From positions 1-5,538 of the forward strand of contig CAMCPF010000225.1 of the NCBI GenBank assembly GCA_945876515.1: DNA of 5,538 bases, written 5' to 3'. The position numbers and the translations under genes are program-made. The notes below the pieces were generated by a model. That model ran no database searches. It saw only the letters and a list, made by a program, of their open reading frames with translations, and had not been told where the DNA came from. Positions 1 to 5,538 of this stretch are shown in pieces. The DNA comes from Candidatus Kuenenia stuttgartensis (GTDB lineage Bacteria; Planctomycetota; Planctomycetia; Pirellulales; UBA1268). Position 1 is the first letter of the stretch. Each line of letters opens with the position of its first letter.

Positions 1-1
1 C

Positions 2-1492
2 TGGTGCGGCCCTTGTCGCCAGATGGAACCGATCGTGGCCGAAGTCGCGGCCGCCGGCTGGGTCGTGCGGCATGTCGATGTCGATTCCGAAACCGACCTG
101 GTCCGCCGCTTCGGTGTGACGGGCGTTCCCTGCTACGTGCTGGTGGTCAAGGGGCACGAGGCGGGCCGGATCAACGGGGCCACGACCCGGGCCGAACTCG
201 AGCGACTGCTCGCCGCGAGCGCCGCGCCGCTCGGCGGCAAGGCGCCGCCGCCGATCGCCGCTGCCCCGGCTGCCGATCCCGGCATCCCGCTGCCGGTGAA
301 GCCCGCCGCCGCGCCGCTGGCCGTCGAGACACCGAGCCCCCGTGGCGTGCCGGCCATGCCGGCCGCGCAGCCACTGCCACTCGCCTTGCCGTCAGCCCCC
401 GCCGCGCAGGAAGACGCCGTCCTCCCGGCGGCCGCCAGTGCACCGGTCGCCGCGGCGGCCGAGCCGCCCCGCGACGCGCTCGAACGCACGCTGCTGGCGG
501 CCACCGCCCGGCTCCGGGTCGAGTCTGCCGCCGGCGTCTCGCGGGGCACGGGCACCGTGATCGATTGCCGCCAGGGCGAGGCCCTGATCCTCACCTGCGG
601 CCACATCTTCCGCGACTCCGAGGGCAAGGGGCGGGTCGAGGTAGACCTGTTCGCGCCCGGCGGGCCGCGGGGCGTCGCGGGGCAGGTCGTCTCCTGGGAC
701 CTGCGGCGCGACCTCGCGCTCGTGAGCATCTTCACCGAGGTGCCGCTCGAGGCCGTCCGCGTGGGCACTCCCGACCGGCGGGTCGCGCCGGGCGAGTCGG
801 TGGTGACCGTGGGCTGCAACGGCGGCGCCGATCCCACGCTCCACCACAGCCGGATCACGGCCGTCGACAAGTATCTCGGCCCCGCCAACGTGCAGGTCGC
901 GGGCCAGCCGGTGCAAGGCCGCAGCGGCGGCGGCCTGTTCGCGATCGACGGCACGCTGATCGGTGTCTGCAATGCGGCTGACCCGGCCGACAACGAGGGG
1001 CGGTTCGCGGCCCTGCCCTCGATCCACGAGCAGCTCGAGGAGGCGGGGCTCGCCTTCGTGTACCGCAACGTCTATCCCAGCGCCGGGGCCGACGCCCTGG
1101 CCGCCGGCGGCTCGGCCCACGTGCCGGCCATGCCCGACGAGATGCCGCCGGTCGCCTTCGACCGCCGTGACCGGGCCGATGCCGTGCCCACCGCCTCGAC
1201 GAACGCGGTCGTCCCTCCGCCGGCGGCCGAGAGCCCGGCTGTTCCCGCCGTTCCCGCCACGGCGCCTGCGCCAGCCGCAGCGCGGGCTGCCCCGCCGGCG
1301 CCGCTGAGTGCGGGCGAGCAGGCCCTGCTCGACCATGTCCGCCGGCACGAGGGCAAGGCCGAGGTGATCTGCATCGTGCGGCCCCATGACGCGGTGGGCA
1401 ACGCCAGCGAGGTGTTCGTGCTCAACAACGCCGGCAGCGACTTCATCGACCATCTCTCCCGCGCTCATCACGCGACTCCCGCCGCGAAGTAG
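2..1492 (+). CDS. Thioredoxin-like / trypsin-like serine protease fusion protein (5' partial)
   Basis: The frame is open from the first complete codon and begins inside a thioredoxin active site, WCGPC (residues 1-5 of the visible part). An ATG at base 23 lies just after this motif and cannot be the true start, so the gene begins upstream. Residues 1-72 complete a thioredoxin fold, with the cis-Pro motif GVTGVPCY at about 38-45. Residues 73-157 are a Pro/Ala-rich linker. Residues 158-354 look like a trypsin-like (HtrA/S1C-type) protease with all three catalytic residues: His201 in LTCGHIF, Asp237 in RRDLALV and Ser308 in GRSGGGLF. No PDZ domain follows. A second Pro/Ala linker (about 395-434) leads to a compact C-terminal segment (435-496) containing EVICIVRP and SEVFVLNN. 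Likely role: a redox-active or redox-regulated protease outside the cytoplasm. Location and substrate are inferred, because the N-terminal targeting signal is outside the window. The two domain calls are firm; the joint function is unknown. Confidence 0.88.
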   Translation, partial: WCGPCRQMEPIVAEVAAAGWVVRHVDVDSETDLVRRFGVTGVPCYVLVVKGHEAGRINGATTRAELERLLAASAAPLGGKAPPPIAAAPAADPGIPLPVKPAAAPLAVETPSPRGVPAMPAAQPLPLALPSAPAAQEDAVLPAAASAPVAAAAEPPRDALERTLLAATARLRVESAAGVSRGTGTVIDCRQGEALILTCGHIFRDSEGKGRVEVDLFAPGGPRGVAGQVVSWDLRRDLALVSIFTEVPLEAVRVGTPDRRVAPGESVVTVGCNGGADPTLHHSRITAVDKYLGPANVQVAGQPVQGRSGGGLFAIDGTLIGVCNAADPADNEGRFAALPSIHEQLEEAGLAFVYRNVYPSAGADALAAGGSAHVPAMPDEMPPVAFDRRDRADAVPTASTNAVVPPPAAESPAVPAVPATAPAPAAARAAPPAPLSAGEQALLDHVRRHEGKAEVICIVRPHDAVGNASEVFVLNNAGSDFIDHLSRAHHATPAAK

Positions 1493-1505
1493 GGACGCCG
1501 CGGCA

Positions 1506-1686
1506 GTCCGGTGTCGCCCGTGCCATCGCGTTGAACGCCAAGCGTCACGCAGGCTCGGGGTTGTCCTTGCCGCCTCGCCGGACGCCACGCGTCATGCAAG
1601 CTCGGGGTGGCCCATGCCCTCTCGCTGGACGCTCCGGGGAGCCTTGCGTGGGAGCTCGGGGTTGTCCGTGCCGCCTCGCCGGACGC
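1506..1686 (+). repeat. Degenerate tandem direct repeat, about 47-54 bp period
   Basis: A 33-bp core starting GCTCGGGG and ending GGACGC recurs at 1553-1585, 1600-1632 and 1654-1686. Units 1 and 3 match at 32 of 33 positions, and units 1 and 2 at 27 of 33. A more decayed copy at 1506-1538 (about 21 of 33) sits exactly 47 bp before unit 1. The inter-core stretch (AGCGTCACGCAG versus CGCGTCATGCAA) is also conserved between the first two spacers, so the full unit is about 47 bp, growing to 54 bp before the last copy. The array starts 14 bp after the stop of the protease gene and lies in no credible gene. It may be part of a dispersed intergenic repeat family, but that cannot be tested from one window. 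Confidence 0.7.
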
Positions 1687-1689
1687 TCC

Positions 1690-1746
1690 CTTCAGGCATC
1701 CTGCCTTCCGGTCGCTCGATGCCAGCTGCGCTTCGGCATCCTGCCT
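1690..1746 (+). repeat. Short direct repeat pair (GGCATCCTGCCT)
   Basis: The 12-mer GGCATCCTGCCT occurs at 1695-1706 and 1735-1746, each preceded by CTTC (with one extra base in the first copy). The copies start about 40 bp apart and directly follow the last unit of the 47-bp array. They therefore probably belong to the same repeat-rich block. No function can be read from the sequence. Confidence 0.5.
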
Positions 1747-1813
1747 GCGCTTGCTGACAACGCCGCTCGGCTGGCACGGGCAACCCCTCGCAGTCCAACG
1801 GTTGAGGAAGCAG

Positions 1814-1838
1814 CAGACGCATTCAGGAGATTCGTCTG
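1814..1838 (+). terminator. Weak hairpin, possible terminator of the protease gene
   Basis: CAGACG at 1814-1819 can pair with CGTCTG at 1833-1838 across a 13-nt loop, followed by ATTAAG. It lies in a locally less GC-rich stretch about 320 bp after the stop of the protease gene. The stem is short and there is no real U-tract, so this is only a candidate. Confidence 0.2.
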
Positions 1839-1874
1839 ATTAAGCGTCGCGCGCCACCCCGCGCACGAGCACGG

Positions 1875-1901
1875 CCGCCCGGAGGTGCGGCCGCCGGGCG
1901 G
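1875..1901. terminator. GC-rich hairpin between convergent genes
   Basis: CCGCCCGG (1875-1882) and CCGGGCGG (1894-1901) form a perfect 8-bp stem with an 11-nt loop. It is in the tail-to-tail gap between the rightward protease gene and the leftward TIGR03790 gene, where a bidirectional terminator is expected. No U-tract follows on either strand. In sequence this GC-rich such a stem can also arise by chance. Confidence 0.3.
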
Positions 1902-1912
1902 AGGCCCGGTAA

Positions 1913-1943
1913 GGCGGCAATGGCCAGGGATGGCATTGCCGCC
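1913..1943 (-). terminator. Hairpin terminator candidate for the TIGR03790 gene
   Basis: GGCGGCAAT (1913-1921) pairs perfectly with ATTGCCGCC (1935-1943). After a one-base bulge, GCCA (1923-1926) pairs with TGGC (1931-1934), closing a GGGA loop on the + strand. The structure starts 6 bp beyond the stop codon of the leftward gene, which is the normal place for a terminator. Only two T residues follow it on the minus strand, so it would be a low-U or Rho-assisted terminator, or an mRNA 3'-end stabilising stem. Confidence 0.5.
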
Positions 1944-1949
1944 GTGCAG

Positions 1950-3719
1950 CTACTCGCCGACGGTCACGGTGACCGGCGCCGCGTTGACCGACTCGGCGGG
2001 CGTGCGGCCGGCGCGGCCCGTGGCATGGAGCGTCACTCGGCCGCGGCCGAGCATCGCCGCCGGGACGTCGATCGAGCCCGTCCCCGCCTGCAGTCGTCCG
2101 AGCACGCGTCCGGTGGCGAACACGAGCACGCCGTCGAGGTTCTCCCCTTCGAGCGTCACCCGCACGCTGCCGTCCAACGCCACCCGCTGCGGCGCGACGG
2201 CCATCGCGAGCGTCCGCCCATGGTTGGCGAACACCACCGGGATCACAGTCCGTCCCTGGGTTTCCAGGGGTGTGGCCGCGATTGCGATCACGCGGAGTTC
2301 GTGATGACCGTCGGCGAGCGTGCCCGTGTCGAGCGGGAGCCGGCCGCCCGGGCCGCAGGCGGCCACCCGCAGGCCGTCGACGAACAGTTCGAAGCTATCC
2401 GCCGAGCCTCCGGCGAGCGTGGCGTCGGGCTGGATCGTGACGCTCCCTGAAAGGACGGCGCCGGGGCCGAGCGGGCCGCCGCTATCGCCGCTGAGCCGCG
2501 CCGTCACCTGCGGGATCACCGCCCAGGGTTGGCAGAGCGGATCACCCACCACCAGCAGTTGATAGGGGGCGCTGACCGACTGGTAGAAGGCCTCCGCGAG
2601 GCTCGCGCCGCGGCAATAGTGGACGTGGATCGCCGGGTGGGGAAACTTCGCCTGGATCGAATAGGGCTCGATCACCGTGCCGCTCGAGCCGGCCGCACCC
2701 GCCCGGAGAAACTCGGAGAGCGGGGTCTGCCCGGCGGAGGGGGTGAAGATCCCGCCGAAACTCGTGAGGTTCTCGCAGATCGCGCCTGGCAGGATCGTGC
2801 TGCCGCTGGCGGGCCAGTCGAACGACGGCGTGCCGGTCATCAGGCCGGCCACGTCCCGCTTGCCCTGCGGGAGCGTGCCCGAGGCGATCTCCGCCTTCAC
2901 GCCCAGCCCGGCGAGCGCCTTGACGACCGCGGGGAAGGCACCGGAGCGGGTGGTCGTGCGAACGTCGGCGTTGGTCATCAGGTAGATCGTGCCCTTGGGC
3001 TTGCTGCCGTCGGCGGCGGCGGCCCGCGCGAGAGAGGCCGCCACCTCGCGGACCGTGTTGCCCCGCCCCGCCGTCACGCCGAGCATCACGGAGAGCAGAT
3101 AGCGGTTGCCGCCGGCCTCGAGCAGCCGCCCGTCGTCGCCCCAGCCATACCAGCCCCGGAAGCCGACGGAATCTGGTGGCACGCCGTCCGGCCCCGGGCG
3201 GCGGTAGTAGTCGTTGCTCTCCGGATCGAGCCAGGCCGGCGTGCCACTGGCGATGGCGCCGTAAAGCGTCGTCATCCCCGTGAGCGATCCCGATGGAAAC
3301 GTATCCTTCGCGGCGAGTTCCGGGGGGAGGGCCTCGGCGTAGTCGATTCGCCAGGGGAAGTCGGCCGAGTAGACGATGCAGTCGATCTGGGGCGCGAGCC
3401 GGCGGGCGTCGATGCCCCTGAGGATCGGCGTCAGGATCTCGTCGCGAAACCGGCCGATCGTGGTGCTCTCCTTGCTGCCGGCCCAGGGCAGCATGAACAC
3501 GTTGATCGGCGGGATGCCCCGGGCGGCCACGAAGGCGTTGGCCACGGCGATGCTGTCGCTGCTGGTCGAGTTGACCACCACGAACAGGTTTTCGGGGCCG
3601 CCGCCGGCGATGGTGGCCGGCGGGGTCGCGGCCGCAAGCGTCGCCAGGGCCGCGAGCACCGCTGCCGGCATGTACCCGCGGCGAGCCGGCGGTCGCGCAC
3701 GAGGAGCAGGGGAGCCCAT
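1950..3719 (-). CDS. TIGR03790-family secreted protein with C-terminal beta-sandwich-like region
   Basis: This 589-residue protein begins at the ATG at 3719, chosen because it places a signal peptide at the N-terminus: basic RPPARRGY followed by a hydrophobic Ala/Leu stretch at about 17-32. An ATG at 3671 (residue 17) is an alternative; neither has a clear Shine-Dalgarno. Residues about 43-400 match my recollection of TIGR03790, a family of unknown function common in Planctomycetota: NLFVVVN after the signal, DCIVYSADFPWRI, a central GTIYLMTNADVRT, ENLTSFGGIF, GTVIEPYS, and the closing YQLLVVGDPLCQPW. Residues 401-589 are a second region with strand-rich segments such as SFELFVDGLRV and ADGHHELRVIA, resembling Ig-like or carbohydrate-binding beta-sandwiches. 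It is transcribed alone, divergently from the cyclotransferase operon. Function unknown. Family assignment is confident; the C-terminal fold is inferred. Confidence 0.88.
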   Translation of the reverse strand: MGSPAPRARPPARRGYMPAAVLAALATLAAATPPATIAGGGPENLFVVVNSTSSDSIAVANAFVAARGIPPINVFMLPWAGSKESTTIGRFRDEILTPILRGIDARRLAPQIDCIVYSADFPWRIDYAEALPPELAAKDTFPSGSLTGMTTLYGAIASGTPAWLDPESNDYYRRPGPDGVPPDSVGFRGWYGWGDDGRLLEAGGNRYLLSVMLGVTAGRGNTVREVAASLARAAAADGSKPKGTIYLMTNADVRTTTRSGAFPAVVKALAGLGVKAEIASGTLPQGKRDVAGLMTGTPSFDWPASGSTILPGAICENLTSFGGIFTPSAGQTPLSEFLRAGAAGSSGTVIEPYSIQAKFPHPAIHVHYCRGASLAEAFYQSVSAPYQLLVVGDPLCQPWAVIPQVTARLSGDSGGPLGPGAVLSGSVTIQPDATLAGGSADSFELFVDGLRVAACGPGGRLPLDTGTLADGHHELRVIAIAATPLETQGRTVIPVVFANHGRTLAMAVAPQRVALDGSVRVTLEGENLDGVLVFATGRVLGRLQAGTGSIDVPAAMLGRGRVTLHATGRAGRTPAESVNAAPVTVTVGE

Positions 3720-3882
3720 GAAGGTGAAGCGTTGGTGGAGCTGGTCGGCCCGCGGCCCGATCGCCCGGCCGGAAGCGAAGTGTACCCGCCCCGGGAAAGT
3801 GGCCATCCGGGGCGGGTGTCTTCCGGCATACACTGCCGTGACGGGTCGCCTCGGGCCCGCTCGCCCCCGCCGCCGGTGACCC
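3720..3882. promoter_or_regulatory. Divergent intergenic region between the TIGR03790 gene and the QC-lnt operon
   Basis: These 163 bp separate the starts of two divergent genes and must hold promoters for both. TACACT, a partial match to a -10 hexamer, occurs facing outward on each strand: at 3829-3834 on + and at 3784-3779 on -. Neither has a recognisable -35 at the expected spacing, so they are only suggestions. The region is dominated by inverted repeats, listed separately. Confidence 0.45.
3768..3827. repeat. Nested perfect inverted repeats in the divergent promoter region
   Basis: ACCCGCCCCGG (3784-3794) and CCGGGGCGGGT (3807-3817) are perfect 11-bp arms around a 12-nt loop. As RNA, two G-U pairs lengthen this to 13 bp. 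Outside it, GCCGGAAG (3768-3775) and CTTCCGGC (3820-3827) form another perfect 8-bp pair, leaving a 6-nt bulge on the left side. On the minus strand the whole element could lie in the 5' leader of the TIGR03790 gene. On DNA it could be an operator shared by both directions. Role not determinable from sequence. Confidence 0.55.
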
Positions 3883-3884
3883 GT
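3841..3884 (+). promoter_or_regulatory. Leader hairpin that could mask the RBS and GTG start of the QC-like gene
   Basis: ACGGGTCGCC (3841-3850) can pair with GGTGACCCGT (3875-3884) in a 10-bp stem with one G-U pair and a 24-nt loop. The right arm contains the only Shine-Dalgarno-like sequence, GGTGA (3875-3879), and the first two bases of the GTG start codon. If the RNA starts near 3841, 7 bp after the TACACT element, the stem would begin at the first nucleotide. Pairing is seen; regulation is inferred. Confidence 0.35.
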
Positions 3885-4803
3885 GCCGTTCCGCTTGCTC
3901 CTGACCGCGTCGCTTCTGGCCGCCCTTTCGGGGACGGTCCGATCGGTGGAGCCGCCGGAGTTCTCCGGCCAGTCGGCCTTCGCCCATCTCGAGGCGATCT
4001 GCAGGCTCGGGCCGCGACCGAGCGGCTCGGAGGGAATGCGGCGGCAGCGGGCGCTCGCGGTCGAACATTTTCGGGCCGCCGGGGCCACCGTCACGGGCCA
4101 GGCGTTCCGCATCCGCGATCGCCGCACCGGGGAGCCGGTCCACATGGAGAACCTGCTGGTCACCTGGCATCCCGACCGGACCGAGCGAATCCTGATCGGG
4201 GCCCATTACGACACGCGGCCCTTTCCCGATCGCGACCCCGTCGATCCGCGCGGGGTGTTTCTCGGGGCCAACGACGGCGCCAGCGGCGTCGCCCTGTTGA
4301 TGGAGCTGGGCCGATTCATGGGGGCGGTGTCCGGCCCGGGTGTCGATTTCGTGCTCTTTGACGCGGAGGAGTATGTGGTCGGCCCGCGGGATCCCTACTT
4401 CCTCGGATCGACCTACTTCGCCCGGCAGTACGCCGCCGCCCGGCGGAAGGGGGAGGGGCCGGTTTACCGCGCCGGCGTGCTCGTCGACATGGTGGCCGAC
4501 CGCGACCTGGCGATCTGGCAGGAACTGAAGAGCGTCTCCTGGCCCGATACGCGGCCGATCGTGGACGAGATCTGGGGCGTGGCCTCCCGCCTCGGCGTTC
4601 GCCAGTTCGTGCCCCGGCCGCTGCACGAGGTGGAGGACGATCACGTCCCCCTGCGAAACATCGGCCGGATCCCGACCTGCGACATCATCGACTTCGACTA
4701 TCCGGCCTGGCATACGACCCGCGACACGCCCGAGCAGTGTTCGGCGGAGTCGCTCGAGGCGGTGGGCCGCGTCGTGCTGGCCTGGCTTCGCGAGCAGCGG
4801 TGA
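3883..4803 (+). CDS. Secreted glutaminyl-peptide cyclotransferase-like M28-family protein
   Basis: The 306-residue product starts at GTG 3883, 4 bp after a GGTGA motif. This start puts a short signal peptide (about residues 1-21: basic Arg4, then a Leu/Ala-rich core) exactly at the N-terminus. The metal-site pattern of the M28/glutaminyl cyclase fold is intact: His108 and Asp110 in GAHYDT, Asp131 in GANDGASG, Glu162-Glu163 in FDAEEY, Asp202 in VLVDMVADRD and His277 in PAWHTTRDT. Trp276 directly before the His, and the EDDH motif at 251-254, resemble glutaminyl-peptide cyclotransferase (Trp-His and DDH motifs) more than a two-zinc aminopeptidase. The predicted reaction converts N-terminal Gln of exported proteins to pyroglutamate using one zinc. 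An aminopeptidase role cannot be excluded. It is the first gene of an operon with the lipoyl-like protein and lnt; its stop is 4 bp before the next ATG. Confidence 0.87.
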   Translation: MPFRLLLTASLLAALSGTVRSVEPPEFSGQSAFAHLEAICRLGPRPSGSEGMRRQRALAVEHFRAAGATVTGQAFRIRDRRTGEPVHMENLLVTWHPDRTERILIGAHYDTRPFPDRDPVDPRGVFLGANDGASGVALLMELGRFMGAVSGPGVDFVLFDAEEYVVGPRDPYFLGSTYFARQYAAARRKGEGPVYRAGVLVDMVADRDLAIWQELKSVSWPDTRPIVDEIWGVASRLGVRQFVPRPLHEVEDDHVPLRNIGRIPTCDIIDFDYPAWHTTRDTPEQCSAESLEAVGRVVLAWLREQR

Positions 4804-4807
4804 CGCG

Positions 4808-5110
4808 ATGGCTCGACCGCAATCGCAGCGGGTCGCGCTGGTCGGGCCCGAGTTCGGACTCGGGGCCACGCCGGTGCTGGTGTCGCTGTGGCTGGTGCCG
4901 CCCGGCGCGCCGGTGCTCGCCGGTGACCGGGTGCTGGAGCTCGTGGCCGGTGGCGTGACGATCGACCTCGAGGCGCCCGTAAGCGGCCGGCTTGCCGCCC
5001 AGTTGGTGGACGAGGACGAGGTCGTTTCGGCCGGCGCGACCGTCGCCGAGTTCGAGCTGCCGCGCTCCGACGCCGGCTCGGCCCGGCCCGTGAACGAGGC
5101 ATCCGGATGA
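4808..5110 (+). CDS. Lipoyl/biotinyl-fold small protein lacking the acceptor lysine
   Basis: This is a 100-residue protein with an ATG start 4 bp after the preceding stop; a weak GCGGTGA stretch lies just upstream. Residues about 8-83 follow the lipoyl/biotinyl-domain pattern: FGLGATPVLVSLWLV (16-30), a GAPVLAGDRVLEL strand pair (33-45), the second-half signature TIDLEAPVSGRL (51-62), and VSAGATVAEFEL (73-84). In lipoyl domains the modified Lys sits in the hairpin before the equivalent of TIDLEAP; here that segment reads VAGGV. The whole protein has no lysine, so lipoyl or biotinyl attachment is impossible. The tail (85-100) is polar and probably disordered. No signal peptide is seen, so it is likely cytoplasmic. 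Its stop overlaps the lnt start as ATGA, implying translational coupling. Function unknown; possibly a structural hammerhead-fold adaptor. Confidence 0.83.
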   Translation: MARPQSQRVALVGPEFGLGATPVLVSLWLVPPGAPVLAGDRVLELVAGGVTIDLEAPVSGRLAAQLVDEDEVVSAGATVAEFELPRSDAGSARPVNEASG

Positions 5111-5538
5111 CCGGCGCGGTCGGGACGCTGGCCGTGGGAGCGGCATCCGGCCCGTCGGTGGCCGCGGCCTGGTGGCTGCTCGTCGGAGGCGGCCTGACGA
5201 TGGTGCTCGCGCAGCCTCCCTGCGACCTCTGGCCTCTGGCCTGGCTGGCGCCGCTGCCGTGGCTGGCCGTCATCATGCGGCCAGCGCTTCTGCTGCGGCG
5301 GCCGTTCCTCGCGGCCTGGTGCGGCGGACTGGCGTATTGGCTGCCGGCCATCCACTGGCTGCGGCTGCCGCATCCGGCCACCGCGATCGGTTGGCTGTTG
5401 CTCTCGGCCTACCTCGCCTGCTACCTGCCGCTTTTCCTGTGGGCCGCCCGACGGCTGGTGCACCGCTGGGGCTGGCCGCTGGTGCCCGCGGCGACGGTGG
5501 CCTGGGTCGCCTGCGAGCAGCTCCGGGGCAGCCTGCTC
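5107..5538 (+). CDS. lnt: Apolipoprotein N-acyltransferase, N-terminal part (3' partial)
   Basis: The ATG at 5107 overlaps the previous stop (ATGA), and the frame stays open to the end of the window (144 residues). Lnt is an inner-membrane enzyme that transfers an acyl chain from a phospholipid to the amino group of the lipid-modified Cys of apolipoproteins, the last step of lipoprotein maturation. The visible part is its N-terminal multi-spanning domain. It has hydrophobic segments at about 18-36, 43-57, 67-79 and 94-113, and the family hallmarks LAQPPCDLWPLAWLAPLPWL (34-53), GGLAYWLPAIHWLRLP (73-88) and the AWVACEQLRG helix start (132-141). The nitrilase-like domain with the Glu-Lys-Cys triad lies beyond the window, so catalytic integrity cannot be judged. 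Operon position after the cyclotransferase-like and lipoyl-like genes suggests co-expression. Confidence 0.92.
   Translation, partial: MTGAVGTLAVGAASGPSVAAAWWLLVGGGLTMVLAQPPCDLWPLAWLAPLPWLAVIMRPALLLRRPFLAAWCGGLAYWLPAIHWLRLPHPATAIGWLLLSAYLACYLPLFLWAARRLVHRWGWPLVPAATVAWVACEQLRGSLL

Noticed and set aside
23..25. ATG at 23 as the start of the protease fusion gene
   Set aside because: The codons just before it read WCGPCRQ in the same frame, a thioredoxin active site, so the protein clearly starts upstream.
392..1588. A 398-codon minus-strand frame starting in the repeat block
   Set aside because: It is antisense to the thioredoxin-protease gene, whose motifs are unmistakable. The frame starts inside a tandem repeat unit.
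1796..1804. Short near-palindrome CAACGGTTG
   Set aside because: It has only 4-bp arms, a length expected by chance, and no gene start is nearby to regulate.
1592..1822. A 76-codon minus-strand frame (ATG at 1822)
   Set aside because: It has no ribosome-binding site, is encoded largely by the repeat array, and has no recognisable domain.
1531..1843. Overlapping plus-strand frames of about 80-120 codons in the convergent gap
   Set aside because: They run through the degenerate repeat units, so their apparent PPRRT/LAGRS repeats simply reflect the DNA repeat. No start signal or domain is seen.
3720..3806. Upstream ATG at 3806 as start of the TIGR03790 gene
   Set aside because: It would add 29 polar residues before the signal peptide and place half of the inverted repeat in coding sequence. 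The ATG at 3719 gives a normal secretion signal.
2529..4361. A 610-codon open frame on the plus strand
   Set aside because: It is antisense to the well-supported TIGR03790 gene and then out of frame with the cyclotransferase gene. The composition is Arg/Gly-rich and no motif is seen.
2542..5463. A 973-codon open frame on the minus strand crossing several genes
   Set aside because: It lies opposite the cyclotransferase, lipoyl-like and lnt genes and out of frame with the TIGR03790 gene on its own strand. Its product is Arg/Gly/Pro/His-rich with no recognisable domain: an effect of G/C-biased third positions.

Overview
The window is very GC-rich and densely coded, with strong third-position G/C bias that leaves long spurious open frames opposite the real genes. 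The gene content points to the phylum Planctomycetota, probably a Pirellulales-like member: a TIGR03790-family secreted protein, a thioredoxin/trypsin-like fusion with Pro/Ala-rich linkers, and a lipoyl-fold mini-protein directly upstream of lnt. The lineage is inferred from gene types and composition, since no marker RNA is present. Layout: (1) 2-1492 (+) is the 3' part of a gene for a thioredoxin-like domain fused to a trypsin-like serine protease and a small C-terminal domain; its start lies upstream of the window. (2) 1493-1949 is a non-coding gap between convergent genes. It carries a degenerate tandem repeat of about 47 bp, a second repeat pair, and hairpins next to the stop codon of the next gene. 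(3) 1950-3719 (-) encodes a secreted TIGR03790-family protein with a C-terminal beta-sandwich-like extension. (4) 3720-3882 is a divergent intergenic region with unusually strong inverted repeats. One of these could mask the start of the rightward gene. (5) 3883-4803, 4808-5110 and 5107-5538+ (all +) form a tight operon: a secreted glutaminyl-peptide cyclotransferase-like M28 protein, a 100-residue lipoyl/biotinyl-fold protein with no lysine at all, and the N-terminal 144 residues of apolipoprotein N-acyltransferase (Lnt). How the genes may work together: spacings of 4 bp and a 4-bp ATGA overlap imply co-transcription and translational coupling of the right-hand operon. Two of its members are N-terminus-modifying enzymes of the cell envelope: pyroglutamate formation on N-terminal Gln, and N-acylation of lipoprotein Cys. 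A functional link between them is inference only. The left-hand protease fusion and the TIGR03790 protein are each apparently transcribed separately. No tRNA, rRNA, CRISPR array, transposase or integrase was seen. The most unusual items are the lysine-free lipoyl-like protein in the lnt operon, the thioredoxin-protease fusion, the 47-bp repeat array and the structured divergent intergenic region.
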